From Hemileia vastatrix (taxonomy: Eukaryota; Basidiomycota; Pucciniomycetes; Pucciniales; Zaghouaniaceae), in the NCBI GenBank assembly GCA_030280995.1, contig JASXTE010000002.1, positions 28,131,183 to 28,195,182 on the forward strand: 64,000 nucleotides of DNA, read 5' to 3'. A model generated the notes under the pieces. The model had not been told where the DNA came from, did not search any database, and saw only the letters and a list, made by a program, of their open reading frames with translations. The translations under genes and the position numbers were made by a program. Below are positions 1-8,693 of the stretch, piece after piece; the first letter of the stretch is position 1, and every line of letters begins with the position of its first letter.

Positions 1-1353
1 CATGAAACTTTTGCACCCACTGGACGGATCACTTCTCTCAGGACCATTCTTTCTTTAGCAGCTTATTTTGACTGGGATGTTCATCAAATGGATGTAGTGG
101 CAGCTTTTCTCCAGGGAAACTTAAATGAAACTGTTTATATGGAACAGCCTGAAGGAACATTAACTGCTGGAAATGAAGGTAAAGTTTGCCAATTGTTGCG
201 TCCTCTTTATGGCATCAAACAAGCTCCCTTTTGCTGGAATTCACGTATAAATGACTACTTGTGCAAGCTCAACTTCTCCCCCCTTAAGTGTGATCAGTGT
301 GTGTATGTTTGGAGAAACAAATCACAAATCTGTATCATTTATCTTCATGTTGATGATATGGTCATTACTGGTAATCATTTTCTTTGGTTCAAAGACAAAA
401 TCAAAACTGAATTTGAGATGGATGATCTTGGTCCTGCCACTTGGATTTTGGGAATGCGTCTCACCAGGAACAGAACAGCACGTACTCTTTCTTTATCACA
501 AGATTCTTATGCTGAAAAAGTTTTGTCCAACTGGAATATGGCCAACTGCAATCCCTGTCTTACTCCCTTATCCCCAAATGATTATCCTGTCAAAGCAACC
601 AGTGAAGAAATTGCTGAATTCAATGCTCTAAAAATCAATTACCGCTCTGCTATTGGTGCACTCAACTATTTGTCAGTTGCAACAAGACCTGATCTCTCTT
701 TTGCAGTTGGTGCATTATCTCAACATCTCATTGAACCAGGTATCAAACACTGGCTTGCTGTCAAACACACTTTCAGATATCTGCGTGCCACTTCATCATC
801 ATCTCTCACTTTTGGAGGAAAATGCCCAATTCCAAATCATCCATCACTCTGTCCTCTTATTTACTCTGACACTGATTATGCTGGGGATCCTGATACCAGG
901 CGCTCAACTGGAGGGTATGTTGCCATACTCAATGGAGGAGCTATTTCCTGGAGTTCTAAAAAGCAGCAAGTTGTCACTATCTCTAGTACTGAGGCTGAGT
1001 TTAGAGGCATTGTGGATGCTGGATGTGAAGCAATTTGGCTGACTAAATTACTTACTTCCTTCAATATTCCTAAATCACCTTCACCTTTAATCCTTGCTGA
1101 CAATGCCAGTTCCATTTCACAATGCAAGGATTCACTCAGATACCGTCAAAGATCAAAACATGTGGACACTCAACTTTGTTGGATTACTGAAAGCATCAAC
1201 AAAAATCATTTTCAGCTTCAACACATTTCAACTGAACACATGGTAGCTGATCTTCTTACAAAATCTTTGGGAAAAGTCAAGCTGTCTTATCTCCTCAAAC
1301 TCATGGGTCTGATATTAAGGGGGGGTGTTGAAATTTCTGCCTCTAATACCTGA
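1..1353 (+). CDS. copia gag-pol, C-terminal part (RT and RNase H), 5' truncated by window edge
   Basis: The frame is open from base 1. It starts in the RT domain shortly before the metal-binding MDVVAAF motif and includes the second RT motif HVDDM. It then covers the TRPD motif and the RNase H motifs YSDTDYAGD, SSTEAEF, ADNAS and HVDTQ. The last eight residues, VEISASNT, and the TGA stop are read from the first bases of the 3' LTR. No frameshift or stop interrupts what is visible. The protein closely matches the complete product at 2739-7223. The gag, protease and integrase parts lie off-window. Confidence 0.93.
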   Translation, partial: HETFAPTGRITSLRTILSLAAYFDWDVHQMDVVAAFLQGNLNETVYMEQPEGTLTAGNEGKVCQLLRPLYGIKQAPFCWNSRINDYLCKLNFSPLKCDQCVYVWRNKSQICIIYLHVDDMVITGNHFLWFKDKIKTEFEMDDLGPATWILGMRLTRNRTARTLSLSQDSYAEKVLSNWNMANCNPCLTPLSPNDYPVKATSEEIAEFNALKINYRSAIGALNYLSVATRPDLSFAVGALSQHLIEPGIKHWLAVKHTFRYLRATSSSSLTFGGKCPIPNHPSLCPLIYSDTDYAGDPDTRRSTGGYVAILNGGAISWSSKKQQVVTISSTEAEFRGIVDAGCEAIWLTKLLTSFNIPKSPSPLILADNASSISQCKDSLRYRQRSKHVDTQLCWITESINKNHFQLQHISTEHMVADLLTKSLGKVKLSYLLKLMGLILRGGVEISASNT

Positions 1354-1664
1354 CCCATTCCTTACTCCAGCTTCTTACCATCGTCTCAAGTCATTCTCCT
1401 TGCTCATATCCTCTTTTCCTGACCTTTTCCGCCGAGGAACTTCAAAGATACGAGCTCCAGCATCAAGAACAACATTTCTTTCCCACCCGGAGTCAATGTA
1501 TTGATTCTGGACCTCGAGGACGTGTTTCTTTACCTGGAGTGTGAATCTTTTCCCCGGCTGGGAACTTTTTCCTTGGATGTGAACCTGTCTCTTTTTCTGT
1601 ATTGTAGTTTAATAGTTTTGTCGACGTCGTGTTAGTTTCTATTGTTTTGGATGGTGGACTTTGT
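1326..1664 (+). repeat. 3' LTR, left piece (LTR bases 1-339)
   Basis: Begins TGTTGAAA directly after the polypurine tract AAGGGGGGG (1317-1325). It stops at GGACTTTGT, where the full element at 1665 inserted. The remainder is at 8117-8693. Confidence 0.95.
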
Positions 1665-2003
1665 TGTTGAAATTTCTGCCTCTAATACCTGACCCATTCC
1701 TTACTCCAGCTTCTTACCATCGTCTCAAGTCATTCTCCTTGCTCATATCCTCTTTTCCTGACCTTTTCCGCCGAGGAACTTCAAAGATACGAGCTCCAGC
1801 ATCAAGAACAACATTTCTTTCCCACCCGGAGTCAATGTATTGATTCTGGACCTCGAGGACGTGTTTCTTTACCTGGAGTGTGAATCTTTTCCCCGGCTGG
1901 GAACTTTTTCCTTGGATGTGAACCTGTCTCTTTTTCTGTATTGTAGTTTAGTAGTTTTGTCGACGTCGTGTTAGTTTCTATTGTTTTGGATGGTGGACTT
2001 TGT

Positions 2004-2011
2004 CATATAAT
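2004..2011 (+). promoter_or_regulatory. TATA-like box in LTR (candidate U3 promoter)
   Basis: CATATAAT at LTR position about 340 is the only clear TATA-like string in the LTR, and pyrimidine-rich sequence follows it. This suggests that R starts a few tens of bases downstream. The assignment is by position and motif only. The same box recurs in every LTR that includes this part. Confidence 0.45.
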
Positions 2012-2042
2012 GAGCCCTCTCTTTGCCATTTCCGTTTTCCCC

Positions 2043-2554
2043 ATCCAAATCTTTTTCTTTCTCTTTCTCTCTATTCTCTTTATCCCTTCCACTGCTTCTT
2101 CCTGTCCACTGCTTTCCCTTTTGGCCGCATCTGACAGTCTTTGCACTGTGTGGGGAGAATAGAGTCTTTTGTCCAGGTTCTTTCCTTTTCTTTTCTGTTA
2201 TCTTTTCTCTGATTCTTTTAGTCCTAACCACAGCAGCTCACACTTGTGTCCCTTATAGTTTTAGCACACGCTTTGTTGTAGTTACTTGTTGTTGTAAGGT
2301 GCACAGTTGCTGATTGACCTGTGTTTAGGTATGTTTGTTTTTGCAATGAAATCCAAATCTTTTTCTTTCTCTTTCTCTCTATTCTCTTTATCCCTTCCAC
2401 TGCTTCTTCCTGTCCACTGCTTTCCCTTTTGGCCGCATCTGACAGTCTTTGCACTGTGTGGGGAGAATAGAGTCTTTTGTCCAGTTTTAGCACACGCTTT
2501 GTTGTAGTTACTTGTTGTTGTAAGGTGCACAGTTGCTGATTGACCTGTGTTTAG
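2043..2554 (+). repeat. Imperfect tandem duplication inside the LTR (P-spacer-Q / P-Q)
   Basis: The 134-bp block P and 70-bp block Q each occur twice. In the first unit they are separated by 82 bp that begin GT and end AG. In the second unit they abut. The first unit is joined to the second by 22 bp beginning GTATGT. All 916-bp LTRs in the window share this arrangement. Confidence 0.93.
2177..2258 (+). other. Intron-like 82-bp segment in the LTR leader
   Basis: Starts GTTCTT, contains the branch-point-like TCCTAACC (2222-2229) and ends CTTATAG. It is missing exactly in the second P-Q unit of the same LTR. The 5' splice site is weak (GTTCTT), and the boundary can slide by two bases because AG is shared at both ends. 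Splicing is therefore only a hypothesis. Confidence 0.35.
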
Positions 2555-2574
2555 CTTTCCTCTGTGCTAAAACT
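2483..2574 (+). other. Inverted repeat able to form a hairpin at the LTR 3' end
   Basis: AGTTTTAGCACA (2483-2494) is the perfect 12-base reverse complement of TGTGCTAAAACT (2563-2574), with about 68 bases between. The 3' arm lies 6 bases from the LTR end. Block Q of unit 1 carries the same 5' arm, so two arms could compete for one partner. Confidence 0.6.
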
Positions 2575-2580
2575 TCTACA

Positions 2581-2594
2581 GGTTATGGGCCCAG
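2581..2594 (+). other. Primer binding site, copia type (internal initiator Met-tRNA)
   Basis: GGTTATGGGCCCAG directly follows the LTR. It is complementary to the anticodon stem-loop region of initiator Met-tRNA (CAU anticodon), not to the tRNA 3' end. This is the half-tRNA priming mode known for Drosophila copia. Equivalent sites begin at 9154, 18190, 33515, 44389 and 47749 on the plus strand, and at 26413 and 59834 on the minus strand. Confidence 0.8.
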
Positions 2595-2738
2595 TTGCCT
2601 AAAGCACCTTTCTCAAGAATACTTACAACAAAACCGCTTACTGGACAATAAAACAGCCTTTTCTCTCAGATTTTGGATCATCCTCTTCACATCTCATCTT
2701 CTTTCTCTCCAAATCTTTGCTGTTGACTCGACCAAATC

Positions 2739-5700
2739 ATGGCCTCCAATCAGGATTCAAGTAAGGTTATGGTCACCCCTCTTACTGACGAATCCTATGA
2801 CACCTGGGAACACATTATGCGTCTTCACTTTGAAGTTCTGGATCTTTTTGGCATTGTTTCTGGACAAGTCCCTGCCCCTGTTCCTCACAATGATGGTTCA
2901 CCTTCAGACGCTGAAATCAAAGCTCAACTTGCTTTATGGATCAAAAATGACACCAGGTGCAGGTATGAAATCATCACCAGATTGGATGATGTTAACAAGA
3001 AGCTGGTCAACACTTGCCACACCTCTGCTCAAATGTGGTCTGTTCTTGCAAGAAGACACGCCAGCAATAAAGTTGGATCACGGATTTCTCACTTTCTCTC
3101 TATGGTTACTCTTTCTCTTTCTGAAGGAGGAGACCCCAAAACTCATGTTGATGCATTCAAAGGCATTAACTTCCATATGATCCGTTCTGGGCTCATCATT
3201 CCCCAGGAAATTCTTATTTATCTCTTTTTTGCCACTCTTCCACCTTCCTTCAAACATTGGCGTGGTTTGCTCACCAGAGACAGACAGGAAATTGATCACC
3301 TGCATCTGGATGATGTTTTATCTTCTTTCCTGGATTACGCTGCTGATGACAAAGTTGTTGATGAATTTCACAATGCTATGTCAAATGTCAATGCTCACTC
3401 TGCCTCAGCCAAATCATCAAAATCATCCAAATCCAAGGCACGCAGCAAACTCTCATGTTCTGTTCATGGTCAAAATGTTGGACATGATGACAATCATTGC
3501 TTTGTTCAACATCCTGAATTGCGTCCCAAGAAGAACCAAGCCAACTCAGCTGCCCCATCAAAGGACAATTCCAACAAAGCAACTCCTGTTCCCCCTCCTC
3601 AGGAAGAACAACCTGATGTCACGGCCAATTGTGCTTTTGTCTTCCCTTCTGATGAAGAATTTCTTTTTACAGCTGTTGCCTGCTTGTCTGAAAAATCAAA
3701 TTCTGACTGCATTATCAACGCTTCTGCTTCCATGGCTTCTCATTCCTCAAACCTTTCTCCAATTATTGATTCTGGGGCCAGCTGTCATATGTTTAACAAC
3801 AGAGACAGTTTCATCACCTTTCAACCTGTCAACATTCGAATTCAACTTGCTGGTATTGGGAAATCAATCTATGCAACTGGAAAAGGAACTGTTGCTGCTT
3901 CTGGAGGAATGGAAGGAAAAGTTTTCTTTTCTGATGCTCTTTATGTCCCTGATCTTGGAAGGAATCTCATCTCCCTGGGACGTCTTTGGAGAACTGGTTG
4001 TCTTCTCATCCCTGCACCAGTTAATCCTACATCAAACTTCATTATTTCACGTAATGGAAAGAATTATATGGGAGGAGTCATCTCCAATTCATTATTTGAA
4101 GTTTCTGTGGTTCCACAAGGCATGTCTCCCCCTAATTCCTCAGCTCTTTATGCAAAAGCTTCAAGTCAGTCTCTAACTCTCTGGCACAACAGATTAGGAC
4201 ATCCATACGCCCCATATATTCAAAAACTTTTTAATGGAATGGCATCTGATGTATCTAGTTCTAGTTTGTCTGATTCTGAAATGCATTTTTGTGAACCGTG
4301 TGTGTTGGGTAAACAAACCCATGCTTCCTTTCCTGGCCAGTTGCCTGTTGCCAAAAATCCTCTTGAAGTTATCCACACGGATTTATCTGGGAAAATTCAA
4401 CCTCCTTCTTTTGATGGTTCTCAGTATTACCTTAAGTTCACTGATCAGGCCACTTCATACCGTCATGTTTACCTTCTTTCCTCAAAAGCCCAAGTATTCA
4501 AATATTTCTTGGAATACAAGGCATCTGTAGAGCTGCAATCTGGCTTCAAAATCAAAAAGCTTGTTTGTGACGGTGGTGGTGAGTATATCAACTCTAGTCT
4601 GGTCAACTTTCTTAAACAACATGGCATTGCTCTTCAAGTTACGGCTCCTTACACTCCCCAACAAAATCCAATTTCTGAGAGAGGAAACCGTATTACCACT
4701 GAAAAATCCAAAACCATGATGTTTCATTCTAATGCACCAATTCACCTATGGTCTGAAGCAGTTAAAACAGCAGTATATCTTGAAAACAGATTACCAACCA
4801 AAGCTCTTCAAAACAAATCAACTCCTTTTGAAGCCTGGAATAAATCCAAACCCAGAGTCTCACACCTCAGAGTTTTTGGTTGTGCTTGCTATGCTTTTCT
4901 TGATAAACATCAACGTCCTGGAAAGTTTTCAGCTAATGCCAGAAAGTGTGTCATGCTTGGATATGAAGTTGGAACAACAAATTATCGTGTTTGGGATCTT
5001 GAGCTTAAAAAGATTGTTATTGCCAAATCTGTGGCCTTCAATGAAAATTTCTTCCCCTTTCTTGACTCCAGATTTAAGCGCCCTCAATGGTCACAACTGA
5101 TGAAGCAAATTCCAGATCAAATTCATGACAGTCAACCACTTCCAACACCTGGACTTTCCTTTTCTCCAGCTCAATCTCCTTCTGAGTCTCCAACTCATGA
5201 TCCATCCTCAGGAAACATTTCTGATTCACATTCTGAAGATAATTCTCCTTCTTCTTCTTCTTCCTCTGATTTTCACATGTCCGGCACACCTTCTAATTCA
5301 ACTCCTTGTCCTTCACCTGGCCACTTAACAAGATTACCTCATTCCAATGTCCCAGATGAAGAAGGTTCCAGTCAATCTGATCCATCATATTCATCAATTG
5401 AGCCAGACAATCCAGCAGATCCTGATTATGTTCCCTCATCACAATCCCCCAGTTATTCTGACAACTCTTCAGCTGAAACATCCACTCCTGAACATTTACG
5501 TCAGATTTATTATGATCATTATCAACATGATTCCTACTCTGATTCTCCTGACCCTCTTGGGTTATATGCAGCAAATGCCTTTGCTTTCTCTCTAGAAGCT
5601 CCCTTGCTAGCTCATGAAATTCCTGAACCCCAGTGTTATAAGCAAGCAATCTATTCCAAATATTCAGCAGAATGGGCAGAGGCTGTGAAACATGAACATC

Positions 5701-7223
5701 AAGCACTTCAGCGTTGTAACACTTGGAAAATTGTCCCCAGGCCTGAAAAAGCTAATGTAATTGGCTGCAGGTGGGTTTTCAGGGTTAAACCTAATGCTGA
5801 TGGTGGTGTTTCCAAGTTCAAAGCCCGTTGTGTAGCAAAAGGATATTCTCAAATCCTAGGAATAGATTTTCATGAAACTTTTGCACCCACTGGACGGATC
5901 ACTTCTCTCAGGACCATTCTTTCTTTAGCAGCTTATTTTGACTGGGATGTTCATCAAATGGATGTAGTGGCAGCTTTTCTCCAGGGAAACTTAAATGAAA
6001 CTGTTTATATGGAACAACCTGAAGGAACACTAACTGCTGGAAATGAAGGTAAAGTTTGCCAATTGTTGCGTCCTCTTTATGGCATCAAACAAGCTCCCTT
6101 TTGCTGGAATTCACGTATAAATGACTACTTGTGCAAGCTCAACTTCTCCCCCCTTAAGTGTGATCAGTGTGTGTATGTTTGGAGAAACAAATCACAAATC
6201 TGTATCATTTATCTTCATGTTGATGATATGGTCATTACTGGTAATCATTTTCTTTGGTTCAAAGACAAAATCAAAACTGAATTTGAGATGGATGATCTTG
6301 GTCCTGCCACTTGGATTTTGGGAATGCGTCTCACCAGGAACAGAACAGCACGTACTCTTTCTTTATCACAAGATTCTTATGCTGAAAAAGTTTTGTCCAA
6401 CTGGAATATGGCCAACTGTAATCCCTGTCTCACTCCCTTATCCCCAAATGATTATCCTGTCAAAGCAACCAGTGAAGAAATTGCTGAATTCAATGCTCTG
6501 AAAATCAATTACCGCTCTGCTATTGGTGCACTCAACTATTTGTCTGTTGCAACAAGACCTGATCTCTCTTTTGCAGTTGGTGCATTATCTCAACATCTCA
6601 TTGAACCAGGTATCAAACACTGGCTTGCTGTCAAACACACTTTCAGATATCTGCGTGCCACTTCATCATCATCTCTCACTTTTGGAGGAAAATGCCCAAT
6701 TCCAAATCATCCATCACTCTGTCCTCTTATTTACTCTGACACTGATTATGCTGGGGATCCTGATACCAGGCGCTCAACTGGAGGGTATGTTGCCATACTC
6801 AATGGAGGAGCTATTTCCTGGAGTTCTAAAAAGCAGCAAGTCGTCACTATCTCTAGTACTGAAGCTGAGTTCAGAGGCATTGTGGATGCTGGATGTGAAG
6901 CAATCTGGCTGACTAAATTACTTACTTCCTTCAATATTCCTAAGTCACCTTCACCTTTAATCCTTGCTGACAATGCCAGTTCCATTTCACAATGCAAGGA
7001 TTCACTCAGATACCGTCAAAGATCAAAACATGTGGACACTCAACTTTGTTGGATTACTGAAAGCATCAACAAAAATCATTTTCAGCTTCAACACATTTCA
7101 ACTGAACACATGGTGGCTGATCTTCTTACAAAATCTTTAGGAAAAGTCAAGCTGTCTTATCTCCTCAAACTCATGGGTCTGGTATTAAGGGGGGGTGTTG
7201 AAATTTCTGCCTCTAATACCTGA
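2739..7223 (+). CDS. copia gag-pol polyprotein, 1,494 aa, intact
   Basis: A single frame encodes all functions of a copia retrotransposon. Gag spans about residues 1-330, with a zinc-knuckle-like C240-x2-H-x5-H-x4-C followed by HPEL. The aspartic protease has IIDSGASCH (D344). The GAG-pre-integrase zinc region has WH at 482-483, LGHP, and C518-x2-C521. The integrase core has D548, D611 and E647, with exactly 35 residues between the last two. A Ser/Pro-rich linker lies at about 810-950. The RT has MDVVAAF (D1075) and HVDDM (D1162, D1163). The RNase H has D1334, E1375, D1411 and HVDTQ. The ATG at MASNQ is the first in frame after the leader. VEISASNT and the stop are LTR-encoded. No frameshift separates gag from pol. 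Confidence 0.96.
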   Translation: MASNQDSSKVMVTPLTDESYDTWEHIMRLHFEVLDLFGIVSGQVPAPVPHNDGSPSDAEIKAQLALWIKNDTRCRYEIITRLDDVNKKLVNTCHTSAQMWSVLARRHASNKVGSRISHFLSMVTLSLSEGGDPKTHVDAFKGINFHMIRSGLIIPQEILIYLFFATLPPSFKHWRGLLTRDRQEIDHLHLDDVLSSFLDYAADDKVVDEFHNAMSNVNAHSASAKSSKSSKSKARSKLSCSVHGQNVGHDDNHCFVQHPELRPKKNQANSAAPSKDNSNKATPVPPPQEEQPDVTANCAFVFPSDEEFLFTAVACLSEKSNSDCIINASASMASHSSNLSPIIDSGASCHMFNNRDSFITFQPVNIRIQLAGIGKSIYATGKGTVAASGGMEGKVFFSDALYVPDLGRNLISLGRLWRTGCLLIPAPVNPTSNFIISRNGKNYMGGVISNSLFEVSVVPQGMSPPNSSALYAKASSQSLTLWHNRLGHPYAPYIQKLFNGMASDVSSSSLSDSEMHFCEPCVLGKQTHASFPGQLPVAKNPLEVIHTDLSGKIQPPSFDGSQYYLKFTDQATSYRHVYLLSSKAQVFKYFLEYKASVELQSGFKIKKLVCDGGGEYINSSLVNFLKQHGIALQVTAPYTPQQNPISERGNRITTEKSKTMMFHSNAPIHLWSEAVKTAVYLENRLPTKALQNKSTPFEAWNKSKPRVSHLRVFGCACYAFLDKHQRPGKFSANARKCVMLGYEVGTTNYRVWDLELKKIVIAKSVAFNENFFPFLDSRFKRPQWSQLMKQIPDQIHDSQPLPTPGLSFSPAQSPSESPTHDPSSGNISDSHSEDNSPSSSSSSDFHMSGTPSNSTPCPSPGHLTRLPHSNVPDEEGSSQSDPSYSSIEPDNPADPDYVPSSQSPSYSDNSSAETSTPEHLRQIYYDHYQHDSYSDSPDPLGLYAANAFAFSLEAPLLAHEIPEPQCYKQAIYSKYSAEWAEAVKHEHQALQRCNTWKIVPRPEKANVIGCRWVFRVKPNADGGVSKFKARCVAKGYSQILGIDFHETFAPTGRITSLRTILSLAAYFDWDVHQMDVVAAFLQGNLNETVYMEQPEGTLTAGNEGKVCQLLRPLYGIKQAPFCWNSRINDYLCKLNFSPLKCDQCVYVWRNKSQICIIYLHVDDMVITGNHFLWFKDKIKTEFEMDDLGPATWILGMRLTRNRTARTLSLSQDSYAEKVLSNWNMANCNPCLTPLSPNDYPVKATSEEIAEFNALKINYRSAIGALNYLSVATRPDLSFAVGALSQHLIEPGIKHWLAVKHTFRYLRATSSSSLTFGGKCPIPNHPSLCPLIYSDTDYAGDPDTRRSTGGYVAILNGGAISWSSKKQQVVTISSTEAEFRGIVDAGCEAIWLTKLLTSFNIPKSPSPLILADNASSISQCKDSLRYRQRSKHVDTQLCWITESINKNHFQLQHISTEHMVADLLTKSLGKVKLSYLLKLMGLVLRGGVEISASNT
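7187..7195 (+). other. Polypurine tract before the 3' LTR
   Basis: AAGGGGGGG abuts the LTR start TGTTG and primes plus-strand synthesis in this element type. It lies inside the pol reading frame (codons for RGG). The same tract occurs at 1317-1325, 13759-13767, 22796-22804, 38121-38129 and 52355-52363, and reversed at 15396-15404 and 55226-55234. Confidence 0.85.
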
Positions 7224-8111
7224 CCCATTCCTTACTCCAGCTTCTTACCATCGTCTCAAGTCATTCTCCTTGCTCATATCCTCTTTTCCTGACCTTTTCC
7301 GCCGAGGAACTTCAAAGATACGAGCTCCAGCATCAAGAACAACATTTCTTTCCCACCCGGAGTCAATGTATTGATTCTGGACCTCGAGGACGTGTTTCTT
7401 TACCTGGAGTGTGAATCTTTTCCCCGGCTGGGAACTTTTTCCTTGGATGTGAACCTGTCTCTTTTTCTGTATTGTAGTTTAGTAGTTTTGTCGACGTCGT
7501 GTTAGTTTCTATTGTTTTGGATGGTGGACTTTGTCATATAATGAGCCCTCTCTTTGCCATTTCCGTTTTCCCCATCCAAATCTTTTTCTTTCTCTTTCTC
7601 TCTATTCTCTTTATCCCTTCCACTGCTTCTTCCTGTCCACTGCTTTCCCTTTTGGCCGCATCTGACAGTCTTTGCACTGTGTGGGGAGAATAGAGTCTTT
7701 TGTCCAGGTTCTTTCCTTTTCTTTTCTGTTATCTTTTCTCTGATTCTTTTAGTCCTAACCACAGCAGCTCACACTTGTGTCCCTTATAGTTTTAGCACAC
7801 GCTTTGTTGTAGTTACTTGTTGTTGTAAGGTGCACAGTTGCTGATTGACCTGTGTTTAGGTATGTTTGTTTTTGCAATGAAATCCAAATCTTTTTCTTTC
7901 TCTTTCTCTCTATTCTCTTTATCCCTTCCACTGCTTCTTCCTGTCCACTGCTTTCCCTTTTGGCCGCATCTGACAGTCTTTGCACTGTGTGGGGAGAATA
8001 GAGTCTTTTGTCCAGTTTTAGCACACGCTTTGTTGTAGTTACTTGTTGTTGTAAGGTGCACAGTTGCTGATTGACCTGTGTTTAGCTTTCCTCTGTGCTA
8101 AAACTTCTACA
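7196..8111 (+). repeat. 3' LTR of full-length copia copy (916 bp)
   Basis: Matches the LTR at 1665-2580 throughout by eye, including the TATA-like box (7535-7542) and the duplicated P-Q units. It is followed by TTTGT of the target duplication. Confidence 0.96.
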
Positions 8112-8116
8112 TTTGT

Positions 8117-8693
8117 CATATAATGAGCCCTCTCTTTGCCATTTCCGTTTTCCCCATCCAAATCTTTTTCTTTCTCTTTTTCTCTATTCTCTTTATCCCT
8201 TCCACTGCTTCTTCCTGTCCACTGCTTTCCCTTTTGGCCGCATCTGACAGTCTTTGCACTGTGTGGGGAGAATAGAGTCTTTTGTCCAGGTTCTTTCCTT
8301 TTCTTTTCTGTTATCTTTTCTCTAATTCTTTTAGTCCTAACCACAGCAGCTCACACTTGTGTCCCTTATAGTTTTAGCACACGCTTTGTTGTAGTTACTT
8401 GTTGTTGTAAGGTGCACAGTTGCTGATTGACCTGTGTTTAGGTATGTTTGTTTTTGCAATGAAATCCAAATCTTTTTCTTTCTCTTTTTCTCTATTCTCT
8501 TTATCCCTTCCACTGCTTCTTCCTGTCCACTGCTTTCCCTTTTGGCCGCATCTGACAGTCTTTGCACTGTGTGGGGAGAATAGAGTCTTTTGTCCAGTTT
8601 TAGCACACGCTTTGTTGTAGTTACTTGTTGTTGTAAGGTGCACAGTTGCTGATTGACCTGTGTTTAGCTTTCCTTTGTGCTAAAACTTCTTCA
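8117..8693 (+). repeat. 3' LTR, right piece of the off-window copia copy (LTR bases 340-916)
   Basis: Resumes at CATATAATGAG after the target duplication and ends CTTCTTCA. It carries older-subfamily variants: CTCTAATTC in the spacer and CTTTCCTTTG in the tail. It has both P-Q units. Confidence 0.94.

Larger units (their letters stand above)
1665..2580 (+). repeat. 5' LTR of full-length copia copy (916 bp)
   Basis: TGTTGAAA...CTTCTACA, with imperfect terminal inverted repeats (6 of 8 bases). The right half is an imperfect tandem duplication. Unit 1 is block P (2043-2176), an 82-bp spacer (2177-2258) and block Q (2259-2328). A 22-bp link follows (2329-2350). Unit 2 is P (2351-2484) joined directly to Q (2485-2554). 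A 26-bp tail ends the LTR (2555-2580). Confidence 0.96.
1665..8111 (+). mobile_element. Full-length Ty1/copia retrotransposon (reference copy), 6,447 bp
   Basis: The 5' LTR is 1665-2580 and the 3' LTR 7196-8111. Both are 916 bp and I found no difference between them by eye. The internal region holds a primer site (2581-2594), one uninterrupted gag-pol frame (2739-7223) and a polypurine tract (7187-7195). The target duplication TTTGT lies at 1660-1664 and 8112-8116. The target is the LTR of an older copy, just before its TATA-like box. The domain order protease-integrase-RT-RNase H defines the copia superfamily. Matching LTRs and an open frame indicate a recent, possibly active copy. Confidence 0.97.
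1..8693 (+). mobile_element. Ty1/copia element, 5' end off-window, 3' LTR split by another copy
   Basis: Internal region 1-1325 covers the RT and RNase H coding part. The 3' LTR is in two pieces, 1326-1664 and 8117-8693 (339 + 577 = 916 bp). A complete element (1665-8111) lies between them, flanked by the 5-bp duplication TTTGT (1660-1664 and 8112-8116). The 3' LTR ends CTTCTTCA rather than the common CTTCTACA. It is followed at 8694 by TTGGC, the start of the LTR into which this element itself inserted. Sequence variants place it in the older subfamily, closest to the copy at 54353-60750. Confidence 0.93.

Noticed and set aside
1971..2231. Lys/Glu-rich minus-strand frame in each LTR (about 86 codons), and its relatives of 82 and 89 codons
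   Set aside because: Complement of the pyrimidine-rich LTR leader. It recurs only because the LTR does; the composition is explained by CT-rich sequence and no domain is seen.
2043..2554. CRISPR-like or satellite array
   Set aside because: Units are long (204-286 bp), few, and confined to LTRs of a retroelement. There are no short repeats with unique spacers and no cas genes.
2647..2652. AATAAA as polyadenylation signal
   Set aside because: Lies downstream of the primer site in the internal leader, so it would end transcripts before gag-pol. Probably chance.
2533..3180. 215-codon plus-strand frame spanning LTR end and early gag
   Set aside because: Different register over the true gag start. 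It recurs with the element and matches no protein.
3229..4176. 315-codon Leu-rich frame within gag-protease
   Set aside because: Shadow of gag-pol in another register. The catalytic motifs lie in the main frame.
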